The position numbers were made by a program, and so were the translations under genes. Shown here one piece after another: positions 1 to 11,622 of a stretch of 64,000 nt of DNA. Under the pieces are notes generated by a model. That model was not told where the DNA came from, ran no database searches, and worked only from the letters and a program-made list of their open reading frames with translations. Within the stretch, counting starts at the first letter, position 1, and each line of letters begins with the position of its first letter. Source of the stretch: Fagopyrum homotropicum (Eukaryota; Streptophyta; Magnoliopsida; Caryophyllales; Polygonaceae); assembly GCA_033239125.1 (NCBI GenBank), contig BSWB01000003.1, positions 29,961,001-30,025,000 of the forward strand, written 5' to 3'.

Positions 1-999
1 ATTTTAGTCTCAAATAAGAGTTTAGACATAAATTATGGAATTTTTGGAAGTTTCGGGACCAAGGGTAAAATAGTCATTTTACCATAAATTAGTATTGTAA
101 TCAATTCTGTTCTAATTACCTAGGAAGTGTGCTGACGCACTTGCCTCCTTTGACAGGCTACTGAGTTCCCACAGTTACATATCGATTTGCGAATTAGAGA
201 GTCGAGATCTGTTTCAGGTAAGTCCTTTGGGCTTACTTAGCTGACTTCTAGATATGAGTGTGGATAATGATAGTGGTGTTTGAATGAGATGCTTATAGTT
301 ATATTTTAGTAGTAATTATTTACCGGCTTAAACTTTGGCCTAAGAGTAACGGGCGGTGGCATTTTGCTCATTTAGCTTGAGGGCGCTGGGGGTTTCTTTA
401 GAGACTAGTCCACACTCGGTTTGTAGTGATGCTACCGGCGGAGGTAAGCTAGACCTACACCCAGTTGGATAAGGAACGGAGGCGAGAACTATTAAGAGTT
501 CTCGTGCCACAACTGTAAAACTGAATAAAGTGAATCACTTAAGTAATAGATAATAACCAGTTGTGTGCCAGCATGATGATTGTTTATGTTACCTTGAGTG
601 TGTTTGTGCTATTATTATATCTGCTTATATTTGGATATTTAGATAACGGTTGTAATTGTTGTGTAGACGTACCGCAGGTTAGAGCAGATGCCGAGTGATC
701 CGGATGGTATTAGTCAGGCGGGGTGTCGTACTTCTTAGGACGAGTTGCAGTTTTCTTTATTGTTGGTCTTTTAGTTATGACCTTTTCTTTTTCTTAGATT
801 GTGATACTTTGTGTTTTCCGGCTGTAAGTACTTCTGGTCACATTCATGACTTTATTTAAAAACATATTTTATGTTTTTTGGCTTTTCCTTATCTATGCCT
901 TGTTGTAAGATCTAGTTAAGTTGTTGTCAAACTAAGGTCGGGACCCACTGTGAGGTCCTAACCAGTAGCTCTCCGAGTTCTGAAACTTGGGGTGTTACA
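1..999 (+). repeat. Tekay/Del-type LTR, 3' part (cut by window edge)
   Basis: This is the 3' portion of a Ty3/gypsy LTR. It ends GGGGTGTTACA at 999, the same end as the complete LTRs at 34273-36992 and 42404-45077, and shares with them the block containing CAGGTTAGA, GAGTGATCCGG and GTGAGGTCCTAACCAG. It is clearly diverged from those copies and has no recognisable internal region after it, because an Athila 3'UTR fragment begins at 1000. No coding sequence is visible. The start lies outside the window. Confidence 0.85.
218..236 (+). promoter_or_regulatory. LTR hairpin enclosing a 5' splice-site consensus
   Basis: GTAAGTCC (218-225) and GGGCTTAC (229-236) can pair over 8 bp with one G-U pair and a 3-base loop. 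It is preceded by CAG, giving CAG|GTAAGT. The same hairpin, with changed bases but kept pairing, is at 15349-15367, 36224-36242 and 44309-44327. Function is inferred only. Confidence 0.5.
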
Positions 1000-2002
1000 C
1001 TGGATATGACCTCGATGATGATTCTGTTTGCATATTGGTTTTGAAGTCTTTATATGCTCGAAAGGTTTTATGATATGTTTAAGTTGCAAAATGCTTTGTT
1101 TGAAGTTTTAGCATGTTTAATACTTTGTTTTTATCAAAATTATGTTGGATTTGAAGGTTGACACCACATGATGAGTTCTATCACATTCTTCCTGGGATGA
1201 CTAAGGCAATTCATTCTCTTCTCTTCTTCTTCTTAACCATGCTTTAGCCCCTCATATACATATTTGCATCCCTTTACCTATCCGGGAATTTAGAAGCAAG
1301 TGACGAAAAGCAAGTGAAGTGAAGTTGAGATCTTGGCTAAAAGTGTTGGAAAGAAACAAGTAGGTTTAGGGAAGTCAATCATGATGATGAGTAACTCGGC
1401 ACCATTCACAAAGCCGGGTGTTTGTATCTTGCCAAAGTCAGATTGAGCGATATTGCTAACGGGTCATGGTATGTGCATCAAGGGTTTGAGGCATCTCGAG
1501 AAATTGATGATTGCTGATCTCCTAGGCTTCGGTTATTGTGCACCTCTGTCCATGCATCCCAAAAAGTAAAGTAAAGTGAAAATAAGCAAAGCTTATTGGT
1601 GGAAGATGTTGTGATTCAAAGAAAGTAAAGTAAGATCTTATTCCCGGATTCTTGCACCACATACCTTATATACATCCCACCCTGACACGTTTCTTGACCT
1701 CTTTTGGAAGCTCTTGTTGATTGACTTGATGGTTTAAACTGGATTATACATGATTAATTTCGATAAATATGATTTATTATGCAAATATGAACAACTTTCT
1801 TATATTTATAAAAGGTTTTGATCATGTTTTGATTTTATTTGCCATGAAGCATTCTCTTAGAGTGATCTACAAGTGAAGCACACCACCAAAAGGTTTTGAA
1901 ATATTTTTCATTGATCTTTTTGATGACTTATAATCCATTCTATCTTATATCTAAGATTGGGATCTTGCTTGGGGATAAGCAAAGGACAAGTATGGAGTAT
2001 TT
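1000..2002 (+). repeat. Athila-type element 3' UTR fragment
   Basis: This stretch matches the 3' untranslated region of elements A and B (compare 28320-29380 and 60255-61315), including the segments around GACCAAGGCAATTCATTC, GTAACTCGGCACCATTCAC and GGGTATTTTGATAGC. It runs directly into an Athila LTR at 2003. The coding part of the element is absent, so it is a 5'-truncated remnant joined to the end of a Tekay LTR at 999/1000. No gene is visible. Confidence 0.8.
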
Positions 2003-3323
2003 TGATAGCATGTATTATAGTCTATATTTTGGTATTGGTTTAGACGTTTTATCTTCATAAATCTGCATGTATGGATGTATATTCTTTGATTATATTGTTG
2101 TTTTGTCTACCTTTGTGGGAATCGAGGTCTACACCTAGTTTCGTTTTAATTGTAGGGAAAATGGAACGTTTTGGAGCTAAGGAAGCTAAGTAGTCATTAG
2201 AGCTATATTATGGAGCATTGAGGAGCTACAAGAAAGGCTCAGGAAGCATGGAAATGAGTCTTTCTTGTAGCTCCTCAATAGCTGAATGAATCAAACAAAC
2301 CTTAACACAAAGGTCTCAATAACTGATGACGGGATAAGAGATCTTTATTTTTGGCTGAGATCTTCTATTTTTGGAAAGTGAATATCACATATTTTTTGCT
2401 GGATTTCTGGGAGGAAGATAATATTTTTGGTTGATATATTTTAGAAGATATGGATATATTTTCTAGGAAATTATCTTTTTAAGATATTTTATCTTTGGAA
2501 AATAATTCTCCTATATAAAGGGTTGGATTTTCTGCAATTCAGCCATCTTTTGATCACTGATTTTATGGAAGATTTTCTGAAGAGTTTGAAGGAAGTTTTG
2601 AAGGAAGTTTTGAAGAAAGTTTTGAAGGTTGAAGATCAAGGAAGGAAGGAATCAAGTTGAAGTTGGCTTTGAAGGTAGTTTGCAAGACTTTCTTAGTTTG
2701 ACTTTTGATTTTGTTGTCTTATCGTTATTTGTGATTGAAGAACGTTGATTGTTTGTTTGTTTGATTCATTCAGTTATTGAGACCTTTGTGTTAAGGTTTT
2801 CTTGTTTGAATATTAATTCCTTTCTCATATATTTGATTATTGTTATCATGATGATTCTTGGCTAAGTTCTTTATGCGATTCTAGGGTGATTGACTGAAAG
2901 TTGTGGGAAGGACGATGATAGAATGATCTTAACCCCAGTGGACCCTGAAAGCTTGAGCCTTTACCTTAACCGACGAACACCTCAGTCAGTCATTGAACAT
3001 CTCGGCCGGGATGGAATATAACTGAGCGAGGTGAACCTTTCTTGAACCTTATCTGAGTTAAGAGTTTCTGTTTTGCCAAATCCTATCCTTGTTATACATT
3101 TCCCTTTATCTGACTTTAATATCATCTTTGATTGCTTTAATTTGTTGCTAGTAGTTATTTGACAACTTGATTACCGTACTTTGTTTCACCATAGTCCTTG
3201 TGATCGACCCTTGGAATTCTTGCTTTTATTACAATTGATCCGTACACTGCGGTTTGCATATGGTTCAAGCATACTTCTAGGGTTATAAATATAAAAGCTT
3301 GCACACACCTTTTGGAGCGAACA
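2003..3323 (+). repeat. Athila-type LTR (short variant)
   Basis: It begins TGATAGCATG and ends GGAGCGAACA, as do the LTRs of elements A and B, but is 1321 bp against 1743-1801 bp. The missing part includes the block that in A and B carries four GAGACTTACCCGGT repeats (compare 52940-53300). A TATATAAAG box is at 2512-2520, just before GGGTTGGATTTTC. A CCTCGGTCGAGG-like motif occurs near 3000-3035. Confidence 0.85.
2512..2520 (+). promoter_or_regulatory. TATA box of Athila LTR
   Basis: TATATAAAG followed by GGTTGGATT. The same position in the LTRs of A and B reads TATAAAAAGGGTTGGAT, so the box is conserved across the family. Confidence 0.6.
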
Positions 3324-3425
3324 CCTTGTTGTAAGATCCGGTTGTTGTTGCTACTCTGAGAGTCATGACCCATTGTGCGGTCCTAGCCCGTAGCGCTCCG
3401 AGTTCCCAGAACTTGGGATGTTACA
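3324..3425 (+). repeat. Tekay-type LTR 3' end fragment (102 bp)
   Basis: CCTTGTTGTAAGATCC through GGGATGTTACA is homologous to 898-999 but diverged, and is the last 102 bp of a Tekay-like LTR. It abuts the Athila LTR at 3323 and the LINE at 3426, so it marks two old insertion or recombination junctions. Confidence 0.75.
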
Positions 3426-4153
3426 ATCATCTCTTGCTATAATACCAATCCCACAGGTTGAAGCAGTACTCGAAGCGTCAACATTTATCTTCATGAATCC
3501 TACCGGCGGCTTCCTCCACCTCGTCGCCCCCATGCAGGCCGGTCATCCACCACCTCCGACTTTCTGATGCATCTTCTTGTAGGCTGACAGCCATTGTAGT
3601 TGATACTCCACCAGTAGTCCATCCTCCCTCTCCACACCTTGAAAGATGGCCTTGTTTCTAGCTGTCTAAATTGCATGGAGGAGCATGGCCCAAGCTTCCA
3701 CCTGCTCAGACCGAGCACTGTCAATAACCACCCCAAATATATCCTTGAAACGCCGGCCATATCGGTGCAACTCTCTCAACGTCGGATCTCGCTTCCAAAC
3801 AAGCTTTGCCCTCACACACTTTAGTAGTACGTGTTCAACATACTCCACACAACCGCAAGCCCATCATCGAGGGTCTAACTTGCATTTATGTCTCATAAGG
3901 TTGATATTACAAGGAAGAACATTGATACACATCTCCACAAAAAGTCTCTGAGCCTCGGAGGTATTTCCATACGCCAAAGAAATGTCCACAGATGCGCCTC
4001 AACTGCCCCGGAAGAGGATGAACCCGTATTTGTCTCCCTACGTTGCTTATCCATTAACAAATGGTAGCATGAGCGGACCGAAAATACGCCACTCTTCTCA
4101 TAGAACCAATTCATAGTATCCCGAATAGATGGGTCAACGAGATGTATCCGCAA
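3426..4153 (-). pseudogene. LINE zf-RVT and RNase H-like C-terminus remnant
   Basis: The minus strand encodes a zf-RVT region with FSVRSCYHLL, an FLWRC motif (about 4080-3900) and EYVEHVLLKC (about 3845). It is followed in another frame by a KINVDAS..GIGIIARD stretch, the typical beginning of the RNase H domain (RVT_3) at the C-terminus of plant L1 ORF2 proteins. Several frame changes and stops make it non-functional, and it is truncated after the IIARD motif. Confidence 0.75.
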
Positions 4154-4216
4154 AATTAAATCATTGTCCTCGGTGAATAACGATCGGATCTCGGCCTCCC
4201 TCTATGTAGAAGAACT

Positions 4217-5579
4217 CTAGTCAATTAGATCTCTTACCTGGACAAACTCATCCTTCTCAATGGGTGGGATGAATGGCTTAAACAAGGATGGGTGCGACAG
4301 CCATAAATCATCCCGTATAGAAATCGAGTCTCCATTACCCACAGACCAATACAATCCCTCCTTAAGTGCAGCTTGGCCTCGCATAATGTTGCGCCACACA
4401 TAACTAGGAGAATAACCCATACGCGCATCAAGCAAAGAAGAGGACAAAAAGTACCTCGCTTTTAGAAGACGGGCAAGCAGCGAATCTGGGTGAGTGATAA
4501 TTCTCCAACCTTGTCGAGCGAGGAGGGCCACATTAAAAGACTCTAAATCTCGAAAACCAATTCCACCCTCCTTCTTTGGAACACACAATCTCTTCCAACT
4601 CATCCAATGTATAGACCGGCGATCCGCATCTCCCCACCAAATCTTACAAATCATTTGTTCAATAACCGGCACAAATCCGCGGAGAGATGATAACAAGACA
4701 TTGTGTAAGTCGGAATAGCTTGAAGCACAGATTTAATGAGTACCTCCTTCCCGGCCTTTGATAGCAAATGACCCTTCCAAGATGGAAGTTTTTCCCACAC
4801 CCTTTCCTTAACATGCGCAAACACCACTTTCTTCGATCTACCAATCATGGTTGGAAGACCCAAGTACTTCTCAAGCCTCTCAACTTCAACAACTTGAAGA
4901 ATGCTCTGTAATTACTCCCTTTGGTCCTCACTAACATTCGCGCTAAATGATAGCTCCGATTTGTCAAAATTGACTTGTTGACCTGATGTTGCTTCATAAA
5001 CACGAAGAATATTCACAATTTCTTGGCTCTGTTAACAAGTATCTCTAGCAAACAACGTGCTATCATATGCAAAAAAAATAGGTGAGACACCACAGGTGCC
5101 CGATGAGAAATTTTGATCCCTTTCCACCTTCCTTTCAACTCACTCGATCTAATGAGCCCAGATAAATCTTCTACACAAAGTAAGAAAAGATAAAGAGACA
5201 ATAGATCACCTTGATGAAGCCCTCTGGGCGGAAAGAACTTTGGAGTCGGAACACCTTGAACCAGAACAGAAAATGAAACACTCCACACGCAACTCATGAT
5301 CAACCCCACCCAACGCGTGAGAAATTCCATCTTAAGCATGCATTCCTCCAAAAAGTTCATTTCAACCATGTCATATGCTTTGGCCATATCCAATTTTAGC
5401 ACCAAAAAACCATACCCTCCCTGCATTTTCCTTTCCATGTAATAAAAAATCTCCGCCGCAGCAAGTGCATTATCAATAATGAGACACCCCGGAGAGAAAG
5501 CACTCTGGGTCTCCGAAACTACTTTTTTCAAGCATCCCTTTAACCTGTTAGCAAGCGTTTTTGAATAATTTTGTATCAA
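4217..5579 (-). pseudogene. LINE reverse transcriptase remnant
   Basis: The segment from 5579 to 5013 encodes RT palm motifs of non-LTR elements: TQSAFSPGCLIIDNALAAAE, KLDMAKAYDMVEMNFLEE and RGLHQGDLLSLYLFLLC. From 4863 to 4217 the downstream part follows, with LPSWKGHLLSKAGKEVLIKSV, QMICKIWWGD and GGIGFRDLESFN. The expected F/Y-A-D-D box falls near 5080-5060, where the reading breaks (FLHMIAR). Frames change between segments, so the enzyme is inactive. Confidence 0.85.
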
Positions 5580-6060
5580 ACATTACACAAGCTAATGGGG
5601 CGAAGATCCTTCATACGAGATGGGTTAGTAACTTTTGGAATAAGGGAAGTGAAAGTGTGATTTAGGTTATCTGGGATACCAGACCTATTAAGAGCATCAA
5701 GAACAAACTTTGTGACATCCGAGCCAATGATATTCCAATGTTGTTGAAAAAAACGCCGACATACCATCTGGACCCGGAGCCTTCGTTGGATGCATTGAAA
5801 AAAGAGCAGAGTGTACCTCCTCACTAGAGAACGGACGTAAGAGCTCGAGATTATCCTCCTCTGAAACCACATGCGAGATTTCTTGAGAAGCCGTTGAAGG
5901 AGGTGAATTTAGACTAGCCTTAAACAGATCCCGGAAATTATCCATCGTCACCCGAGCCATTCCATCCCCACTCCCCATTCCATCCCATTATCATCAATAA
6001 GCCGATTCAACAAATTTCGTTTTTGACGTCCATTCGCTTTTTTGTGAAAGAACGTTGAGT
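5580..6060 (-). pseudogene. LINE ORF2 linker upstream of RT
   Basis: Minus-strand reading gives STFFHKKANGRQKRNLLNRL (about 6058-6000), then a diverged segment, then APGPDGM (about 5780) and the SLIPKV...LRPISLCN RT motif (about 5620-5580). This is the standard order in plant L1 ORF2. Two reading frames overlap in 5697-5872, showing a frameshift. Confidence 0.7.
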
Positions 6061-6186
6061 TCCTATCACCCCACTTTAGTTCATTCCCCCGAGCTCTTAC
6101 GTCCGTTCAACTCCCGCAGCTCTTCCCAAACTTTTTTCAGCATAAAAATATAGTTGTTGAACTTGTTGGTAGTGCACTATGCAAGT

Positions 6187-6194
6187 ATAATTTG
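6187..6194. repeat. Target-site duplication, left (hAT-like)
   Basis: ATAATTTG directly before the left end of the element and again at 7035-7042 directly after its right end: a perfect 8-bp duplication. Confidence 0.9.
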
Positions 6195-7034
6195 TAAGGG
6201 TGGGCATAAATCCCGCTTAATCCCGTCCCGTCCCGCATCCCGTCCCGATCCCGGCCCGGTCCCGGCGGAATTTGGAAAAAAATGTGTATCCCGTCCTGTC
6301 CCGCAAAAAATTTGCGGGACGGGACGCGGGACGAAGACTTCCCATCCCGTTTGATCTCGTCCCGTCCCGCATATATATATAAATAATATTTTTATATTTT
6401 ATATTTTTATAAATATTATATAGATAAATAATATACATAAATTATAATTTTTTAAAATATTCTTTATTTTTTAAATTATTAGATCGATGATTTTTCATCA
6501 TTCATTCACTCATTCTTTACTACTCATTCGGTTAGATCTAAAATACTAGAGTTTCTGATCTCCCTTGATTTATTCCGTTTGCCGCCTTGCTCTGGTCCGT
6601 TCCATCGACACCCTTGCTCTAGTCGGTTCCATCGCCCTTGTATTTGTTGATTACCACAATTGTAATCGATAGTTAAATAAATATAATTTTCATTAAATTA
6701 ACTGTTGTTATTTTTTGAATGTGAGTCGGTAAGACATTTTGATGTAACTTGAATTTGTTTTCAATGTATAAACTACTAATGTAGGCGTCATGAATCGATA
6801 ATTCGGTATCGAGTTTTTTTCCCGATCATTTATGTCTTTAAACACGAGAGAAAACAAGTATACATATTAAATATAATCGGTGCGTAATTTTTGCAGGATT
6901 TGTCCCGTCCCGTCCCGTCCCACATGGGACAGGGCCCGCGTGGGACGAAGAAAAAATGTCATAAATCCCGTCCCGCAAATAACTTGCGGGACGGGACGCG
7001 GGACGACCCCTATCCCGTCACATGCCCACCCCTA
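6195..7034. mobile_element. Non-autonomous hAT-like element, 840 bp
   Basis: The ends are inverted repeats, TAAGGGTGGGCAT on the left and ATGCCCACCCCTA on the right, flanked by the 8-bp duplication ATAATTTG, which is diagnostic for hAT-type transposition. Both subterminal regions are arrays of CCCGTCCCG/CGGGACGGGA (6225-6375 and 6900-7020). The interior is AT-rich and codes for nothing recognisable, so transposase must come from elsewhere. It lies at or beside the 5' limit of the LINE fragment. Confidence 0.9.
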
Positions 7035-7042
7035 ATAATTTG
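7035..7042. repeat. Target-site duplication, right (hAT-like)
   Basis: ATAATTTG, identical to 6187-6194. Confidence 0.9.
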
Positions 7043-7995
7043 ATTGAAAGTGTGTGTTACATACATTATATTACTTGTTTTTGAATGATAAATCTCGGGG
7101 AAAAAAGCACTATCAAATACGTACGGGCCATCCGGGCCGACCCAAAAGCCCGTCCGCTTTTTACATGGGTAGACATGGGAGCGTTTTTGACCCGTATAAG
7201 CCCGCATCTTCCGAGTAATGTTTTTAGTTATGGCCCAATCCGAACCCGCATTTGTACATGTCTACAAGTGACACATGCTTATTGGATTAAAATTGATCTT
7301 GGGTTAATCTTGCATAGCAAAAATTCTTAAACCTCTCCCATTTTCTCTCTTAGGTGACAATAAAAACACATTTAAAAGATCAACCAATACCCATGCTCTA
7401 ATACAACTTGGTCACGGTGAGGGCTATTAGAGCATCCAACAGGTTCTCTATTTTAAAATATTTGAAAAATAAAAAAAAAAATTGATCCAACAGATTCTCC
7501 ATTTTATTCTCCATTTTATTCTCATACTCTTAACTTCCCTTTTCTTGTTATGTTCTGGATTTTGAGCTAAAGCCCATCTTCAACTTTATAATAGAAAAAA
7601 AAAATCTTAAATTAACACATTTAGGATCTAACCCAATTTTTAATCACGTCAACACTCTTCTCCATTGTCAATGAAAAATCTTGCAAGTCCAGAACTCAAA
7701 TTCCACACACTTATCATGTAAAAATCACAACAATTCAATACTCGTTCAAATCAGTCCAAAGAGTTTAAAATTTTACATTATTTTTTCCAAAATTTTGATC
7801 CTATGGTTTGATTGAATTGGAGCATTTTGTTTTGAGTAATTTACACAACGTTTATTTGGTCTAAAAACCGAAACACAAATACACAAATCAAACCCTTAAT
7901 CTTTTATCTAAACAGTAAACACACAGCAAGAAGACAGATACACATCAAGCAAGTTCGTCTTTATTTATTGATCATTCATGGATCAATATTTCTCA
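7043..7995. other. Intergenic region downstream of epoxide hydrolase
   Basis: No gene recognised. Around 7110-7265 there is GC-rich CCCG/CGGG-type sequence resembling hAT-like subterminal repeats, with TAGACATG at 7170 and CATGTCTA at 7257-7264 in inverted orientation but no target duplication. 7430-7530 has a GAGCATCCAACAGG motif like the ends of some plant short inverted-repeat elements. 7660-7995 is AT-rich and would hold the 3' UTR and terminator of the minus-strand gene that ends at 7996. Confidence 0.5.
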
Positions 7996-9115
7996 TCAAT
8001 ACTGCTTAATAAACTCATAGATATGGTTGCTTATCTCGTCAGGCTTCTCCTGCTGCAGAAAGTGTCCAACATCTTCAAGAACAACCACTTCCTTCAACAA
8101 TGGCACATCCTTCTGCATCCCTCCTTTGTGAACATAATCTTCAACCCCAGGCATGTGGAAAGCCAGATCCAGATCTCCAGCTACGAACTTAGTAGGCACC
8201 ATAACCTTTCCTCCTGCCCACGGCGCTATCAGCTCCCAGTTCCTGTACGTATACAACAACACCAGATCAAGCAGGGATCATCTGTTGCTTTATCTGTATC
8301 GAAGTTGGAAGAGAGTTACATACAGATTCATCACACGGTAATAGTTGAGTCCACCGGTGAAACCTTTCTCATCAAATTTGGAAATGTAGTAGGCGAATTC
8401 TTCTTCTGTGATCCATGTCGGGCGAGGAGGTACGTCGTTGAACCACTGAGCTTTCGGCAAGAACAACGGTCCTGGTGTTCGGTGTGGGAAAATTTTGCCG
8501 ATAAGCTTCGCAGCACCACCACTCTCGGCTATCTCTGCTTCTATCTCTCCAGGAACCTGAATGTAGCCAAAATCCATACTCCAGATCTAATTAAAATCGG
8601 CAGGTTCACAACTCTGATTGATTCTTCCATTTCAAATTAAGTAAAATCCCTAACCTGGAATCTGTGAATGTAATAATCCTCGCCGTAGGCAGCCTTGAGA
8701 GCATCCGTGGGCAGGTAATTCGGATTTCGCCGTCCAAATGCGACGCTGATATTCACCAAAGCCCTAACCCTATCCGGCCTGAACAAGCAGAGAAACCAGG
8801 CGACGACCGCTCCCCAATCGTGACCGACGACGAACACCTTGTCTTCGCCGAGAGCGTCGATGAGAGCGACCAGATCTCCGGTGGTGTGGAAGTAGGTGTA
8901 CTTGGAGTAGTCTTGTGGAGCGTCGGTGTCGCCGAAGCCCGAGCCACCGCGCGGTAGCCGAGAGCAGAGAGAGCGAGGATTTGGTGGCGCCAGGAGTACC
9001 AGAGCTCAGGGAAGCCGTGGACGAATAGAACCACCGGACCTTCGCCTTTCTCAGCGATGTGCATGTTGATTCCGTTAACTTTGAGAGTGCTGTGCTTAAT
9101 GCCATCGTCCGCCAT
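7996..9115 (-). pseudogene. Soluble epoxide hydrolase, three exons, frame broken
   Basis: An alpha/beta-hydrolase of the plant soluble epoxide hydrolase family, which adds water to fatty-acid epoxides in cytosol or peroxisome (family knowledge). Inferred exons on the minus strand: 9115-8655, 8556-8324 and 8242-7996, with GT-AG introns 8654-8557 and 8323-8243; the joins keep frame. Visible motifs: oxyanion HGFPELWYSW, nucleophile GHDWGA, the acid-bearing GDLDLAFH and the histidine GHFLQQEKP, so all catalytic residues are present. After GYRAVA (about 8942) the expected PDLRG is missing; about 10 nt are deleted, shifting the frame until the sequence resumes as GFGDTDAP. Without the deletion the length would be 316 residues, normal for the family. 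It is either a recent pseudogene or an assembly error. The ATG at 9115-9113 was chosen because the MADD start fits the usual N-terminus. Confidence 0.85.
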
Positions 9116-9549
9116 GGCTGAAGTCTTGGGGCGTGATAATTTGGTTGTGTGGTCTTCTAACTCTGATGTTGTTGGTGTACATATTTGGGAGGTGCCACCG
9201 CAAGAAGTAGACAAAAGATGAGCAATATTGACCGGCAACTCTGCAGGTATTAGTCAGCTTTCATGTTACATGATAGCAGCCCTAAAATGAATCTCAAAGT
9301 TGTATAAGAACGCCTTATTCAAACTAGATAAATGGGACCAATCGAGTTATTTTAATAATACGACCTAAAATTATACCCACGTTTATACAAAAGGTAAACG
9401 AAACAAAAGGGTTAACATCTAGAAGATAACCGTCCTATAATTTTCTTTCGAATGTGGTCTTTAAGGTACAAGTGATGCGGTCTTCTTTACTACCACATTG
9501 ATTTCCTTGAAAATATGTTACTCTCACTTGACGACATCCTGAGATTAAA
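9116..9549. other. Upstream flank of epoxide hydrolase
   Basis: This is the promoter and 5' UTR side of the minus-strand gene. It is AT-rich, with no recognisable coding sequence. No confident TATA box was chosen. The origin of 9240-9549 is not recognised. Confidence 0.4.
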
Positions 9550-10113
9550 ATAGATGTAATGTAAGAAAAACACAAAGATCGAAGGCTAGAGTTCCGTTTG
9601 AACAAGAACAAAAAACAGTTTTAACGAGGTTTGGAAAAATTCCCTACTCCTCTGGGTCTCATGATATTACTCAATCCACTATGACGAACATAGAAGATTA
9701 CAAGAACAAAATCGTAAGAACAACAATATCCACGCAACTTATAGATATAAAAGGATTGTCTCTAGATAGTCTCAAAAAAGCTTTTGCTTCACACAAGAAA
9801 AGAAAGAAAACAAGAACTCTCATTGCAGAAGGAAGAGAGAGTTGCATAAATGAGAGAGAGTTGTGATGTGTTTTTGGTCACTACTGAATGTTGGAATCTT
9901 TGGACAACTGCTATTTGAATTCTTTATATGAGGAGCCCCCGTTAACCCTTATATGAAACTCATCGTTTCATTTACAGAAGAGAAATAAGCAATTTGGCCC
10001 CTTTTTTTAATTTGTCCAGCCGGCCATCCTTTTGGGCCCTACATCACACTGCAATTCTCAGCCCAATAGAAGCAGTTTTTTTTTGGCCCACTTAGAAATT
10101 ATTATCCCCTACA
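9550..10113 (-). repeat. Possible Ty1/copia 3' LTR remnant
   Basis: In minus-strand reading an LTR-like start TGTAGGGGATAATA at 10113 follows GGAAGGCAAAT, a purine-rich tract in the place of a PPT, just downstream of copia RNase H. The stretch is non-coding. The outer end and any second LTR were not found, so the left limit is a guess. Confidence 0.35.
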
Positions 10114-10239
10114 ATTTGCCTTCCTAATTCCTAAGTTTATATAATATTGGATGTTTGAGTAAAACCGTCCAAACCCTTTTTTTTTACCTTTACGTGACCT
10201 CTAAGATATGTAAGAAATTCATGCAAAACAAAAATTTCT

Positions 10240-11622
10240 CACTGGTCACTGTTTTAGTGCCAAAATTTGCTGAGTTAGTATCACCGTCAACTTTATCAAC
10301 AAGTAATTTATTTGACTCTACTTGTAAACGAATATAATGATATCTAACATCAATAGTTTAGACCGTTCATGATAAACTGAATCCTTACAAAGATATAGTG
10401 CACTTTGATTGTCCATGTATAAAGTTGGCATAGTAGACTTACCCTTTATCTCCAACAGAATATTACTAAGCCACACAACTTCTTTACAAGCTTTAGTGGT
10501 AGTTACATACCCAGCTTCGGTAGAAGATAAAGCTACAATAGGTTGTTGATGAGATTTCCAAGAAATACAATTTCCACACCAAGTATATACACAGGAAGTA
10601 GTAGATATTATGTTATCTTTATTAGAAGCATAATCAAAATCTACATAAACAATCAAATCATAAGAAGAATGATGTTTAGCGTATAACAAATCAAAACTAA
10701 CAGTTTCAACAATATATTTCAACAGATATTTCATAGCTTCCCAGTGTTTTTCACTTGAGACATAAATCTATTGAGAGCACTAATAGCAAAGACAAGGTCA
10801 AGTCTAAAACAAATAATAACATACATGAAAATTCCGACATCAACATCATAGGGAATCTTACTCATGCGAGATTTTTCCTCTTTATACATTTTCTGGGCAC
10901 GAGGAATCTTACTCATGCGAAATTTTTTCTCTTTAGACATATTCTGGACACAAATTTAATCGAAGTGCCCTCCTAAGGGTATTTTAGAAGGTTTAGCATC
11001 TTTTAGATTGAACCTATCTAGTACCTTAGTCACATAGTTAGATTGGGAAAACCAAGTTTGTCTCTTAGACATATTTCTTTCAATTTTTATCCCTAGAATT
11101 CTTTGAGTAGGACCTAAGTCTTTGATATCAAAGTTATTTCTAAAGGAATTTTTCACTTCATTTATCTTAGCTTTGGATTTACAGATTAACAATATATCAT
11201 CCACATAAAGCAAGATATATAAAGGAGAATCAGTTTTTACAAATTTGAAGTACAAACAATGATCATATTAACTTCTTATAAAACTTAATTTTTTCATGCA
11301 TGTATCAAAATTGATATTCCATTGCTTAGGAGACTGTTTCAAGCCATATATGAATTTATTTAACAAACACACATAATCAGGGTGATTTTTGTCGATAAAA
11401 CCTTTTGGTTATCTCATATAGATAGTCTCATAAAGATCTTCATGCAGATTAGAAGTTTTAACATCCATATGTTCTACTTTATAATCATAAATGGTAGTTA
11501 AAGTAATAAGCAATCTCAATGTCTTATATTTTACAACATGAGCAAAAATGTCATTGTAATCTATACCTTTTTTTTGAGTAAACCCTTAGCCACTAACCTA
11601 GCTTCAAATCTAGGAGGGTCAT
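10240..11622 (-). pseudogene. Ty1/copia pol fragment: RT and RNase H
   Basis: In minus-strand reading, RT comes first: RFEARLVAKG near 11600, then degraded sequence, then the catalytic LYVDDILLI (about 11215-11190), DIKDLG and LGIKIERN. The RNase H follows with VDFDYASN, SWKSHQQPIVALSSTEAGY and KEVVWLSNILL (10700-10440), ending with NSANFGTKTVT (about 10245), typical of copia tails. There are frame changes and stops around 10734 and between 11256 and 11600. A direct duplication of about 55 bp is present at 10845-10945. Gag, protease and integrase are absent, because the sequence is cut at 11622 by an Athila LTR fragment. Confidence 0.85.

Larger units (their letters stand above)
3426..6194 (-). 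mobile_element. L1-type LINE fragment, inactive
   Basis: On the minus strand a plant L1-like ORF2 can be followed in order: the endonuclease-RT linker (about 6060-5700), reverse transcriptase (about 5700-4700), RT C-terminal region, zinc-binding zf-RVT domain (about 4150-3650) and the start of a plant RNase H-like domain (about 3490-3426). Many stops and frameshifts break it. The 3' end is missing because the RNase H domain is cut at 3425 by a Tekay LTR end, so no poly-A tail is present. The 5' end, including the endonuclease, is not recognisable; the sequence stops at the hAT-like insertion at 6195. Confidence 0.85.

Noticed and set aside
7170..7264. Short inverted-repeat element with TAGACATG/CATGTCTA ends
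   Set aside because: No 8-bp target duplication; the sequences next to the two ends do not match.
7430..7530. GAGCATCCAACAGG as end of a miniature inverted-repeat element
   Set aside because: No matching inverted end or target duplication could be found nearby.
8664..8957. Plus-strand open frames over the epoxide hydrolase
   Set aside because: Antisense shadows of a gene with clear domains and splice sites on the minus strand.
9681..9866. 61-codon Lys/Arg-rich frame
   Set aside because: No homology recognised; it lies in probable copia LTR sequence.
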